In this document: in pieces, positions 16,333 through 23,896 of the stretch | Layout of the letters: each line of letters opens with the position of its first letter | How positions within the stretch are numbered: position 1 is the first letter of the stretch | Assembly (NCBI RefSeq): GCF_004331435.1 | Contig: NZ_SJKA01000001.1 | Location: forward strand, 124,001-188,000 | DNA from: Kribbella sindirgiensis | GTDB taxonomy: Bacteria; Actinomycetota; Actinomycetes; Propionibacteriales; Kribbellaceae | Direction: 5' to 3' | Length of the DNA: 64,000 nt | Translations under genes and position numbers: made by a program | Notes under the pieces: generated by a model | Database searches by the model: none | The model's input: the letters and a program-made list of their open reading frames with translations, nothing else | Told to the model about the DNA's origin: nothing

Positions 16333-16871
16333 GCAATCTCCTCGATTGGTCGTTCCATAGCGACTCCAGCCAGGATGACGCCGTCGGGCATCGGTAGCTG
16401 GGCGGGCTCCACCTCGATGAACCCGAAAGCCTTGTAGAGCGGTACGCCGGGCAGCGTCGACATCAGCGCCAGCCGGGTGAACCCCTCCGCGCGGGCCGCG
16501 TCGGTGCAGGCGGTCAGGATCGCCCGGCCGAGTCCACGCCGCGTCCAGTCCGCCCGGACGAACATCGCCCGGATCCGGGCCGGCTCGGTCGCGGGGTCGA
16601 GCAGCCGCTCGTCCGCTCCCGCCGTACTCGCGTTGAACAGCTTGTTCCGCCGGCTCCACCCACCACAGGCGACGACCTCACCGTCCGCCTCCAGCACGTA
16701 GTAGGTGCCGTCGTCGATCAGCGCGGTGTCCAACGTGGTGATGTGCTCAGCCGCACTGGCCGTCTGCGCCTCGTGGTAGTACGCCGGAAACTGCGCCTCC
16801 ACCGCGGCCCGAGCCAACTCAGCCACCGCAGGCCCGTCCGCCGCCACCGCCAACCGCAACCTAGCCTCCAC
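16329..16871 (-). CDS. GNAT family N-acetyltransferase
   Basis: 180 aa, single GNAT domain. The acetyl-CoA binding motif A reads IRAMFVRADWTRRGLGRAI (~99-117, core RRGLGRA), followed by LYKAFGF (~147) near the C-terminus. Acceptor unknown. Its stop overlaps the cupin start by 4 nt. The gene is 15 bp downstream of the winged-helix membrane protein gene on the same strand, so all three may form one transcript from the divergent promoter region near 17.7 kb. Confidence 0.9.
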   Translation of the reverse strand: MEARLRLAVAADGPAVAELARAAVEAQFPAYYHEAQTASAAEHITTLDTALIDDGTYYVLEADGEVVACGGWSRRNKLFNASTAGADERLLDPATEPARIRAMFVRADWTRRGLGRAILTACTDAARAEGFTRLALMSTLPGVPLYKAFGFIEVEPAQLPMPDGVILAGVAMERPIEEIA

Positions 16872-16886
16872 GCCTCACAGGCTAGT

Positions 16887-17636
16887 TCACTGCGAACGGC
16901 CCTTCTTGGCCCAGTCTCGGTACGCCTTGAACATGTTGCCCCCGGTCACGACAAGCAGCACCAACAGCAGCACCATGCTGGGGTTCGTCGCGATGATCAC
17001 CCCCGCGAACACCAACCCGACACCGAAGATCTTCGCGAGGCTCACGACCAACTCGCGGTCCGTCCGTTCCGGCGAAGCCGCGAACGTCGCTGCGGGCTCC
17101 GGACGGGGCTGTGGACGGGGCTGTGCCGCGACTGCTGCCGAACGGCGGCCGCTTCCGCGGAACTTCCAGGCCACGGCACCGGCGGCGACGAGGACGAACA
17201 GCACCGCGGTGGAGAGATGCCCGGACGCGATGGATCCACCGACGATCAGACCCACGACCAGGACCGGCAGCAGCATCCAGCCGATCAGCCCCAAACCTGC
17301 CCGCCGCACCTCCCTCGGGTCCGCCGTCGGGGAATACCGTGGCCGGATCGTTTCGGCAACGGTCGCGGCGAACACCTTTCCCATGGTCTTGAGTGGCTCG
17401 TGGGTGAGGTCGAGGATCACGTCCAGCCGGCCGGCACCGGCCTCGGTCAGTTCGTAGTCTTCGGGGCCGTCGTCCTGGAGGCGCCGTACGACGAACTTCT
17501 CGCGGACCAGTGTGTCCAACGCGACCTGGACCCGTTGGCTGCTCGTACGGGTACGACGGACCAGCTCCGCCCGGGTCAACGGTGCGAACCGCAGGTGCTC
17601 CAGGAGCGTGTTCTCCAACACTGGGTCATGTGCCAC
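16887..17636 (-). CDS. winged-helix DNA-binding protein with C-terminal membrane segments
   Basis: 249 aa from GTG 17636, chosen because GAGGGGGG lies 5-6 bp upstream; longer frames (ATG 17687 or 17759) lack this. Residues ~1-75 look like a winged helix (LLEHLRFAPLTRAELVRRTRTSSQRVQVALDTLV, split here only as description of the helices). Two hydrophobic segments follow (~110-150), then a Pro/Arg/Gln linker (RPQPRPEP) and a last hydrophobic pair (~205-235). The combination suggests a membrane-tethered regulator. It is divergent from the sigma factor at 17769 and may act on that locus. No named family. Confidence 0.72.
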   Translation of the reverse strand: MAHDPVLENTLLEHLRFAPLTRAELVRRTRTSSQRVQVALDTLVREKFVVRRLQDDGPEDYELTEAGAGRLDVILDLTHEPLKTMGKVFAATVAETIRPRYSPTADPREVRRAGLGLIGWMLLPVLVVGLIVGGSIASGHLSTAVLFVLVAAGAVAWKFRGSGRRSAAVAAQPRPQPRPEPAATFAASPERTDRELVVSLAKIFGVGLVFAGVIIATNPSMVLLLVLLVVTGGNMFKAYRDWAKKGRSQ

Positions 17637-17768
17637 AGGTTCCCCCCTCGACTGGCCCCGGATGATTCTCTCAGGACTGGCGGTCATCGAACCCACACGG
17701 AACGGTGCAGGAAGCTGCAATCTCGGTCGGGTGAAATGGGTGGACGAGCTGGTGGACATCTACCGGGT

Positions 17769-18377
17769 ATGACGCTGATACCGATCGAGGCTCGAAGTGG
17801 GCCGGTGAGTGAGGGAGTCGTGCACGACCCACCACCGAACGCGCACCGGGAGCGGTTCGAGCAGGTCTTCGCCACGCATCGGGAGGCGGTGCTCGGGTAC
17901 CTGCGCCGCCGGACCGACAGCGGCCACGACGCCGCGGACCTGCTCGCCGATACCTTCCTGGTCGCCTGGCGCCGGCTGGACGACGTACCGCTCGACCCAC
18001 AGACCAGACCATGGCTGTACGGCGTGGCGCGCCGGGTGCTCGCCAATCACCGCCGGGGTGAGGGCCGCCGGCACGCACTGGCCACCAAACTGCGTGGCGA
18101 GCTCAGCGACACGCCACCGGTGCACCCGCTGCAGGAGGACACACCCACGGCACGTGCCTTCCGTGCACTGCCGGAGCAGGACCGGGAACTGCTGTCGCTG
18201 GTCGCGTGGGAGGAGCTCGACACAGGCCAGATAGCCACGGTCCTCGGCATCTCACGCAACGCCGTACGGATCAGGCTGCACCGCGCCCGGAAGCGGTTCG
18301 CCAAGTTGCTCACCGCCCCACTCGCGAACCGCACCGTGGTCGCTCTCACCGAAGAGGTGTCACATGAAGACGCATGA
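17769..18377 (+). CDS. ECF-type RNA polymerase sigma factor
   Basis: 202 aa from ATG 17769; GTG 17820 is a possible later start (GAGGGAG nearby). Region 2 is at ~35-100 (FEQVFATHREAVLGYLRRR, DLLADTFLVAWRRL, PWLYGVARRVLANH). Region 4 is at ~130-185 (QIATVLGISRNAVRIRLHRARKRF). The next gene starts inside its 3' end (14-bp overlap), the usual arrangement of a sigma factor and its membrane-bound partner. Divergent from the winged-helix membrane protein gene. Confidence 0.92.
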   Translation: MTLIPIEARSGPVSEGVVHDPPPNAHRERFEQVFATHREAVLGYLRRRTDSGHDAADLLADTFLVAWRRLDDVPLDPQTRPWLYGVARRVLANHRRGEGRRHALATKLRGELSDTPPVHPLQEDTPTARAFRALPEQDRELLSLVAWEELDTGQIATVLGISRNAVRIRLHRARKRFAKLLTAPLANRTVVALTEEVSHEDA

Positions 18378-19200
18378 CATCGACGCCGCGGTCCGCGGCC
18401 TCAACCCGCAGCAGTCCGCCGACAGCGTCTCGGACAACGCCTGGAGCGAGCTGGCGGACGCCGTCACCGCAGACGCGTCGACTCCGGTGGTACACCCACT
18501 GCGCCGCTCGCAGCCCAGCCGCCGTCTCGCGCTGGTTGCCGCCTGCACCCTGCTGATTGCCGGCGTGGTCGCAGCGACTGTGGTCAACCGTCCGGACCAG
18601 AGCCAGCCGCAGGCCCTCTCGTTCACCGAACGCGGCGACAAGCTGATCGTTCGGGTGGTCGACCCGAACGCGGACCCGAAGCGCTACAACGCCGAGTTCA
18701 AGAAGATGGGCCTGGACGTGACAGTGCTGAGCGTCGCGGTCAGCCCGCCGTGGGTCGGCAAGATGATCAGCTTCTCCGGCCGCAACGAGAAGGACATGAG
18801 CCAGCTCAGGATGCTGGAGCCGGGTGAGCAGTGCAACGGGACGCTGAACGCCTCGGACCCGGGCTGCCAGGAGGGTGTCGAGCTGCCGAAGAACTACGAC
18901 GGCAAGACCGAGATCCAGTTCGGCCGCGTGGCGAAGCCGGGCGAGATGTACGTCCACACCTCGTCGTCGGCGACGGACAAGGGCGAGGTGCTGGCCGGGC
19001 TGACGGTGAAGAACAAGACCATCGACCAGGTCCTGCCGCTGGTCAGGTCCCGCGGTGTCCGCGAGATCGAGTACCTGACCAGCGACGGACCGAAGCACGA
19101 GCCGGTGAAGTCACCGCCCGGCAACTGGTACGTCGACGACGCCTCCACGTACGCAGAGGGCGTGGTCTCCCTGTACGTCAGCCCGACACCCGTCAAGTAA
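18364..19200 (+). CDS. single-pass membrane protein coupled to sigma factor (possible anti-sigma)
   Basis: 278 aa. A ~55-aa cytoplasmic N-terminus (MKTHDIDAAVRGLNPQQSAD) precedes one membrane helix (~58-78, LALVAACTLLIAGVVAA) and a ~195-aa extracellular domain with two cysteines (CNGTLNASDPGC). No HxxxCxxC zinc anti-sigma motif is seen, so the anti-sigma role rests on gene order and topology only. Start ATG 18364 lies 14 bp before the sigma stop. The 3' end overlaps the convergent GH127 gene by 8 bp. Confidence 0.75.
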   Translation: MKTHDIDAAVRGLNPQQSADSVSDNAWSELADAVTADASTPVVHPLRRSQPSRRLALVAACTLLIAGVVAATVVNRPDQSQPQALSFTERGDKLIVRVVDPNADPKRYNAEFKKMGLDVTVLSVAVSPPWVGKMISFSGRNEKDMSQLRMLEPGEQCNGTLNASDPGCQEGVELPKNYDGKTEIQFGRVAKPGEMYVHTSSSATDKGEVLAGLTVKNKTIDQVLPLVRSRGVREIEYLTSDGPKHEPVKSPPGNWYVDDASTYAEGVVSLYVSPTPVK

Positions 19201-21514
19201 CCAGGAGCTGCAGCAAGCCTCCGGAGTACGTCGGACGCAGCACGACCTCCACCCGGACGTGCTGCGTCCGCACCGGCGTGAACGTCGTCGTGTTGAGCCG
19301 GTCCACCGCTACGTCGTACGGCGTGGTGTTCTGGACCGGCCGCCACGTCTCACCGTCCAGCCACAGCACCTGCCAGGACTGCGGGACACGGCACTGACCG
19401 GAGCCGGTGTCGTCGAACCAGTACGCCGAGACCGCCGACAGCTCCCGTACCGATCGCAGGTCGTATTCGATCCATTCCGTCGTACCGCGGCGGTCCCACC
19501 AGGTGAAGCGCGGTATCGACGTGTCCGCAGAGGATTCCGGCGTACGTCCGGAGTCCGGCGCCTCGAGCGAGTCTCCGTCGTTCACGTGGGACGCGGTGAT
19601 CCTGGTGCGGTAGCTCCACGCCTTCCCGTCTGCAGCGACCTGTGGGAACGACGTCACCCGCAGACGAGCCGCGCCCATCGGGATGAGGGTCACGGTCTCC
19701 ACAGGTTCGTCCGACTGCGCTGGACCGGGCTGGAGCAGTCCGACCACGTCCTCCGTGTCTGTCTCCCACTGCGGGATCCGCCGGGCCAGTGTGGTCAGTG
19801 TGAGCGGCACACCGTCCGTGGTGAACGGGTTGTCGCCCTCCTCCCGTTGTACGACGTCGAACGGCGCGTCAGCGACCAGACCGTAGTTCCACGGCGATTC
19901 CGGGTAGACAGAGAGCTCCGGCCACTCGTCGGTGCCACCAATGCGCTCGTAGCGCTCGTCGATCTGCAGCGAGTACGTGAGAGGACCTCTGTCGACGGAC
20001 ACCGAGTGCTGGTTGTCCTCCCATACACGCGTCGTCGTGCGCATCGGCAGGGTGAGCTCCACACGATCCCCTGTGTGCCAGGTGCGTTCCAGCTTCATCC
20101 AGTCACCAGACACATGCACCCGCTGCCCGTTGACCTTCAGTGTCGCGTCGTCAGCCCAGCCAGGACGCCTTAGATAGAAGGGGAATCGGACCGGTCGCTG
20201 CGTCTGCACCGTGAACGCAATGGTGTCCGAGAACGGGTACTCCGTGTCCTGGACGACACTGACCGTCTCGCCGGCTCCGATCGTCGCGGTCACCTTGCTG
20301 GCGGCGTACATCGACGCAGCGAGACCGTTGTCCGTCGTGGCCAGCCAGAGCTCCTGCGCGTAGTACGGCCAGCCCATGCCGTAGTTGTGCGGGCAGCAGC
20401 GGTACTGGTGTACGCCGTACTTGTAGGACTGCATCGCGAACGGGTTCTGGAACTGCCCGTGCTTGCGCCGGTCGTCGAGCTGCACGCTGTTGGCACAGGT
20501 GATGTAGTGCATAACCTGCTGCTGCGGGTCGTACGACGCCGGCAGCGAGTTGAACGCCAGCTCCTCACACCTGTCCGTCCACGCGACGTCACCGGTGAAA
20601 CGGGTGAGCAGCTCGCAGCTGTGCATCAGCTCGACGATCCCGCACGTCTCGAACCCCTGCCGCGGGTCACCGAACCCGGGCCGCGAGTTCTCGTCCCCCG
20701 CGAACCCGCCACCCGGGAACTGGCCGTACAGCCCCATCACCGTCGCATAGTTCCGGTACGTCGCGTCGCGGTGCTTGGCGTCTCCGGACAGCAGCCAGTA
20801 CTGCAGCGGCTCCCGGAACCCCTGCGCCAGGTTGACGTTGTGCCAGTTGGGGATACCGCTGACGTAGTCCGCGGACCCGTTGTGCATCTTCGTCACCAGG
20901 TCGAGCAGCCACTGCTCCCCGGTGCGGTTGTAGAGCCAGTACGCGCTGTCGATGTTGTCGCCCCAGCGGAACGCACCCCACGACCGGTTGAACACCTCCG
21001 GCGGCTGCGTGTTCTGGAACCGCAGGTACTTCGTCATGAACGGAATGACCCGCTCGTCTCCGGAGTACTCGTACCAGGACCGGAACGCGGCCAGCAGCGG
21101 CATACCCGGCCAGAAATCGGGCCCGTTCTCCAGCGACGTCCGCAACCGCTCCGGACCGAACCACCCGTCGTCTGCTTGGGTCGCGAGGATCCCGTCCATC
21201 CACCGCTGTGTCCGGGTCAGTACGCCGGTGTCGCCGGTGACGTAGCCGAGGTCGCCGAAGCCACGCAGCCAGTACGGCAACTCCTCCCAGGCTCCCAGCG
21301 CCGGGTCGACCCAGCCGTTGGTCTCGTACACCAGGAAGTCCGAGATCTCGTCGTACCGGCCACACAGCCCGTCGACCTGCAACGCGAGCTGCTGCGCGAG
21401 CCAGCCGCGCGGCTCGATCGCACCGGGCGGGAGCTTCTGGAACGGGACCGGCCGGAGCGGTGCGCGCTGCGGGACATAGTGCCCGCTGCGGCCGGCAGGT
21501 TCAGGCATGGCCAT
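19193..21514 (-). CDS. GH127-type beta-L-arabinofuranosidase (DUF1680)
   Basis: 773 aa, no signal peptide, so probably cytoplasmic. The alpha/alpha-barrel catalytic domain covers ~35-440. The zinc/thiolate active-site motifs of the family are visible: ETC in GFETCGIVELM (~290) and CCPHNYGMGWPYY (~375). In GH127 enzymes a Cys is the nucleophile and a Glu plus three Cys bind zinc. Beta-sandwich domains follow, including a C-terminal ~130-aa extension (FTWWDRRGTTEWIEYDLRS) resembling a carbohydrate-binding module. Divergent from the LacI gene; the shared 98-bp region carries a strong inverted repeat. Confidence 0.9.
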   Translation of the reverse strand: MAMPEPAGRSGHYVPQRAPLRPVPFQKLPPGAIEPRGWLAQQLALQVDGLCGRYDEISDFLVYETNGWVDPALGAWEELPYWLRGFGDLGYVTGDTGVLTRTQRWMDGILATQADDGWFGPERLRTSLENGPDFWPGMPLLAAFRSWYEYSGDERVIPFMTKYLRFQNTQPPEVFNRSWGAFRWGDNIDSAYWLYNRTGEQWLLDLVTKMHNGSADYVSGIPNWHNVNLAQGFREPLQYWLLSGDAKHRDATYRNYATVMGLYGQFPGGGFAGDENSRPGFGDPRQGFETCGIVELMHSCELLTRFTGDVAWTDRCEELAFNSLPASYDPQQQVMHYITCANSVQLDDRRKHGQFQNPFAMQSYKYGVHQYRCCPHNYGMGWPYYAQELWLATTDNGLAASMYAASKVTATIGAGETVSVVQDTEYPFSDTIAFTVQTQRPVRFPFYLRRPGWADDATLKVNGQRVHVSGDWMKLERTWHTGDRVELTLPMRTTTRVWEDNQHSVSVDRGPLTYSLQIDERYERIGGTDEWPELSVYPESPWNYGLVADAPFDVVQREEGDNPFTTDGVPLTLTTLARRIPQWETDTEDVVGLLQPGPAQSDEPVETVTLIPMGAARLRVTSFPQVAADGKAWSYRTRITASHVNDGDSLEAPDSGRTPESSADTSIPRFTWWDRRGTTEWIEYDLRSVRELSAVSAYWFDDTGSGQCRVPQSWQVLWLDGETWRPVQNTTPYDVAVDRLNTTTFTPVRTQHVRVEVVLRPTYSGGLLQLLVT

Positions 21515-21544
21515 GGTTGTCGGACCTTTCGGGTCACAGGGCTT

Positions 21545-21574
21545 CGACGGAAAAACGGCACACGTTTTCCGTCG
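21545..21574. promoter_or_regulatory. LacI-type operator between GH127 and lacI-family genes
   Basis: A perfect 10-bp inverted repeat, CGACGGAAAA (21545-21554) and TTTTCCGTCG (21565-21574), with 10-bp spacer (ACGGCACACG). It lies 30 bp upstream of the GH127 ATG (21514) and 38 bp upstream of the regulator ATG (21613), so it could control both. The half-site with inward AAAA...CG resembles LacI/GalR-type sites. Regulation by the adjacent LacI protein is an inference from position. Confidence 0.75.
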
Positions 21575-21612
21575 TAGACTACGCTGGACCGAACGACCGG
21601 AAGGAAACAGGA

Positions 21613-22584
21613 ATGAAGAGGCCAGGCGTGCGGATGGTGGATGTTGCCGCGCTCGCCGGGGTGTCCGCCGGGACCGCGTCGAAGGCCCTCAGCAACACCG
21701 GCCAGCTGAGCCAGGAGACACGAGACCGGGTACGCCGGGCCGCGGCGACGCTCGGCTTCACGCCAGACGCCCGTGGTCGCGCGCTCTCCTCCGGCCGGAC
21801 GTACACCGTGGCGCTGCTGACCACCGACAGTTCGGGCCGTTTCAGCATCCCGATCATGCGCGGCGTCGAGGACGTGCTCAGCGCGGGCGAGCTGGCGACT
21901 GTCCTCTGCGACACGCGCGACGACCCGCTGCGCGAGCAGACGTACCTGCGTTCTCTCGTCGCGCGCGGCGTCGACGGCATCGTCGTCACCGGTCGCCGGA
22001 CCGAGCCGCGGGCGCCCATCGACGTACCGCTGCCGGTTGTCTACGCGCTCGCCGCCTCGACCGACCCGGCCGACGCCTCAGTGATCGTCGACGACGCAGC
22101 CGGCGCCACCGCCACGATCACCCACCTCGCCGGCCTGGGACGCACCCGCATCGCCCACATCACCGGCCCGTCCGACCACCGCTCGGCCGCCGAACGCGCC
22201 CAGGCCATCACGCCTGCGCTCTGCACCGAACCGCTCTTCGGCGAGTGGAGCGAACGCTGGGGCCGCCAAGCCACGGATCTGGTACTGCGTCAGCACCCGG
22301 ACGCGATCACCTGTGGCAGCGACCAGATCGCCCGCGGCGTCTGCGACCGCCTCCGCGAACTCGGCCACTCGGTCCCCGACGACATCGCGGTCACCGGCTA
22401 CGACAACTGGCCCGTCATGGCGCTCGCCAGCCGCCCGCCGCTCACCACCGTCGACCTCCGCCTGGAAGACCTCGGCCGCCGCGCCGCGACACTCCTGCTG
22501 GAAGCGATCGACGGCAAACCGCACCACGGCGTACTGGAACTCCCCACGCAGCTGATCACGCGCGAGTCGACGCTAGGAACCTGA
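21613..22584 (+). CDS. LacI family transcriptional regulator
   Basis: 323 aa from ATG 21613 (AAGGAAACAGGA upstream). The helix-turn-helix is at ~8-30 (MVDVAALAGVSAGTASKAL), followed by the hinge helix (GRALSSGRT) and a periplasmic-binding-like effector domain (~60-323; GVDGIVVTGRR, ITCGSDQIARGV, IAVTGYDN). It probably represses the divergent GH127 gene and itself through 21545-21574, with an arabinose-containing sugar as inducer (inference). Its 3' end overlaps the convergent DUF1707 gene by 12 bp. Confidence 0.93.
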   Translation: MKRPGVRMVDVAALAGVSAGTASKALSNTGQLSQETRDRVRRAAATLGFTPDARGRALSSGRTYTVALLTTDSSGRFSIPIMRGVEDVLSAGELATVLCDTRDDPLREQTYLRSLVARGVDGIVVTGRRTEPRAPIDVPLPVVYALAASTDPADASVIVDDAAGATATITHLAGLGRTRIAHITGPSDHRSAAERAQAITPALCTEPLFGEWSERWGRQATDLVLRQHPDAITCGSDQIARGVCDRLRELGHSVPDDIAVTGYDNWPVMALASRPPLTTVDLRLEDLGRRAATLLLEAIDGKPHHGVLELPTQLITRESTLGT

Positions 22585-23064
22585 CTCCCGCCGCGGCTTG
22601 GAGGCCCACCGGTACGCGTACGCGACCCAGACCACCGCTGGTACGCCGAAGACGGCCGCCGCGATCTCCCGCCCGAACACCAGCAACAGCAACCCCGCCA
22701 GCACGAACGGCACCGCCAGCCACACCGCGCCGGCGAACGCGGCCCACCGCCACCGGCCGGACTTCCGCGCGGGCGGCGCGTACAACGACGACACCGGCAA
22801 CCCAGCCAGCACCGGCTCCAGGTCCCCGTGCGTCACCGCACTGTTCAGCAGATCGACCCGCCGGTGCAGCTCCGCCTCGTCCAACCGCCCGACCGCGAAC
22901 TCCTGCGCCAACTCGTCGGTGAGAATCCGCCGCTGCTCATCCGTCAGCCGAATCTGAGCCATCCGCCGCCGAGCCGCCACCACCCGAGCTTCCTGCCCGG
23001 CAGCCGCAGCCATCCCCACCAGATCAGACGGCTTCACCGGTCGCCGCTCCGCCATCCGCCTCAC
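22573..23064 (-). CDS. DUF1707 domain membrane protein
   Basis: 163 aa from GTG 23064 with GGAGGGG upstream; ATG 23055 is a close alternative. Residues ~36-85 match the DUF1707 pattern (RLTDEQRRILTDELAQEFAVGRLDEAELHRRVD), a short soluble motif common in actinobacteria. Two hydrophobic segments (~105-150) follow and the C-terminus is basic. Function unknown. Convergent with the LacI gene and divergent from the secreted protein gene at 23253. Confidence 0.75.
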   Translation of the reverse strand: MRRMAERRPVKPSDLVGMAAAAGQEARVVAARRRMAQIRLTDEQRRILTDELAQEFAVGRLDEAELHRRVDLLNSAVTHGDLEPVLAGLPVSSLYAPPARKSGRWRWAAFAGAVWLAVPFVLAGLLLLVFGREIAAAVFGVPAVVWVAYAYRWASKPRRESGS

Positions 23065-23096
23065 CTCACTCGTCCCCTCCGAGTGTGCCAGACGCT

Positions 23097-23209
23097 CAGA
23101 AGGCGTCTTCTGACGCTGCGTCGGGTGCGCTTGTTGCCGGGTCCGGCGGAGACGCTGATCACAGATCCGGCACTCAACGTGGCGGCGGGATCAAGCCATC
23201 TCTGATCCC
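23097..23209. promoter_or_regulatory. two inverted repeats upstream of the secreted-protein gene
   Basis: In the 188-bp region between divergent genes, CAGAAG/CTTCTG with 4-bp spacer lies at 23097-23112, and GGGATCA/TGATCCC with 9-bp spacer lies at 23187-23209, 43 bp before the ATG at 23253. Either could be a regulator site; no cognate protein is identified. Confidence 0.35.
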
Positions 23210-23252
23210 GACGGGCCGAACGGAGCCCCCTTGACGATGGAGACGAGAAACC

Positions 23253-23885
23253 ATGAAGAAGACCCTCACTGCCCGCGTTCTGGCCGGCGCCGCGATCATC
23301 GGCGCCGCGGGGCTGTTCCTGGGGATGGCGCCGAGCGACGCCGCCGTACCGGCTCGTACCGCCGCCGTCAGCGCGCACGCCAAGCCCGCGCTCAAGCCGG
23401 CGAGCTTGCACTTCAGCTACAAGTGCTGGGGAACCGGGAGCCACTGCAACGTCGCGGTCCACGCGCCCACCGGATGGAAGTTCACCCAGCTCAGCCGGCA
23501 GCACGCGAAGTTCACCGACAGCTCGAACACGTGGATGCTCCGCGTCAACGGCGGCCTCGGCGGCAAGGTCAGCACCAGCCGCGCCGCCGACCAGCGGGTC
23601 CACGCGCTGCACGGCGTCGCCGGCTTCAAGCTGACCTACCGCGGCAACGGCACCACGGCTTCGAAGGTCGGGTGGGACGCACCGCGCGTCGCCTACACGC
23701 AGATCACCTACACCTACCGTGACGGCGCCCGGGGTCAGCGCTGGGTCTCCACCCGCTTCGTCGACACCTACGAGAACGGTCGCCGCGCGTACATCGAGAT
23801 CACCGTCTCGGGCCGTCCCCAGGACCAGGCCGGACTCACCAAGGTGCTGACCGAGGCGACTCAGCGAGTCGCCCTGGTCGGCTGA
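23253..23885 (+). CDS. secreted protein, LPQD family (paralogue 3)
   Basis: 210 aa with a Sec signal peptide (MKKTLTARVLAGAAIIGAAG, cleaved near SDAAVPA). The ~150-aa mature domain shares the layout of 7409-8122 and 8213-8941: APTGWKFT, QITYTYRDG, STRFVDT and EITVSGRPQDQAGL at the places of PxxW, YTYxP, RW and EMSxTGLPQDxDAL. Two cysteines (CWGTGSHC) are unique to this copy. It lacks the Pro/Thr linker, so it may be fully released. Function unknown. Confidence 0.85.
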   Translation: MKKTLTARVLAGAAIIGAAGLFLGMAPSDAAVPARTAAVSAHAKPALKPASLHFSYKCWGTGSHCNVAVHAPTGWKFTQLSRQHAKFTDSSNTWMLRVNGGLGGKVSTSRAADQRVHALHGVAGFKLTYRGNGTTASKVGWDAPRVAYTQITYTYRDGARGQRWVSTRFVDTYENGRRAYIEITVSGRPQDQAGLTKVLTEATQRVALVG

Positions 23886-23896
23886 GGATCACACCG

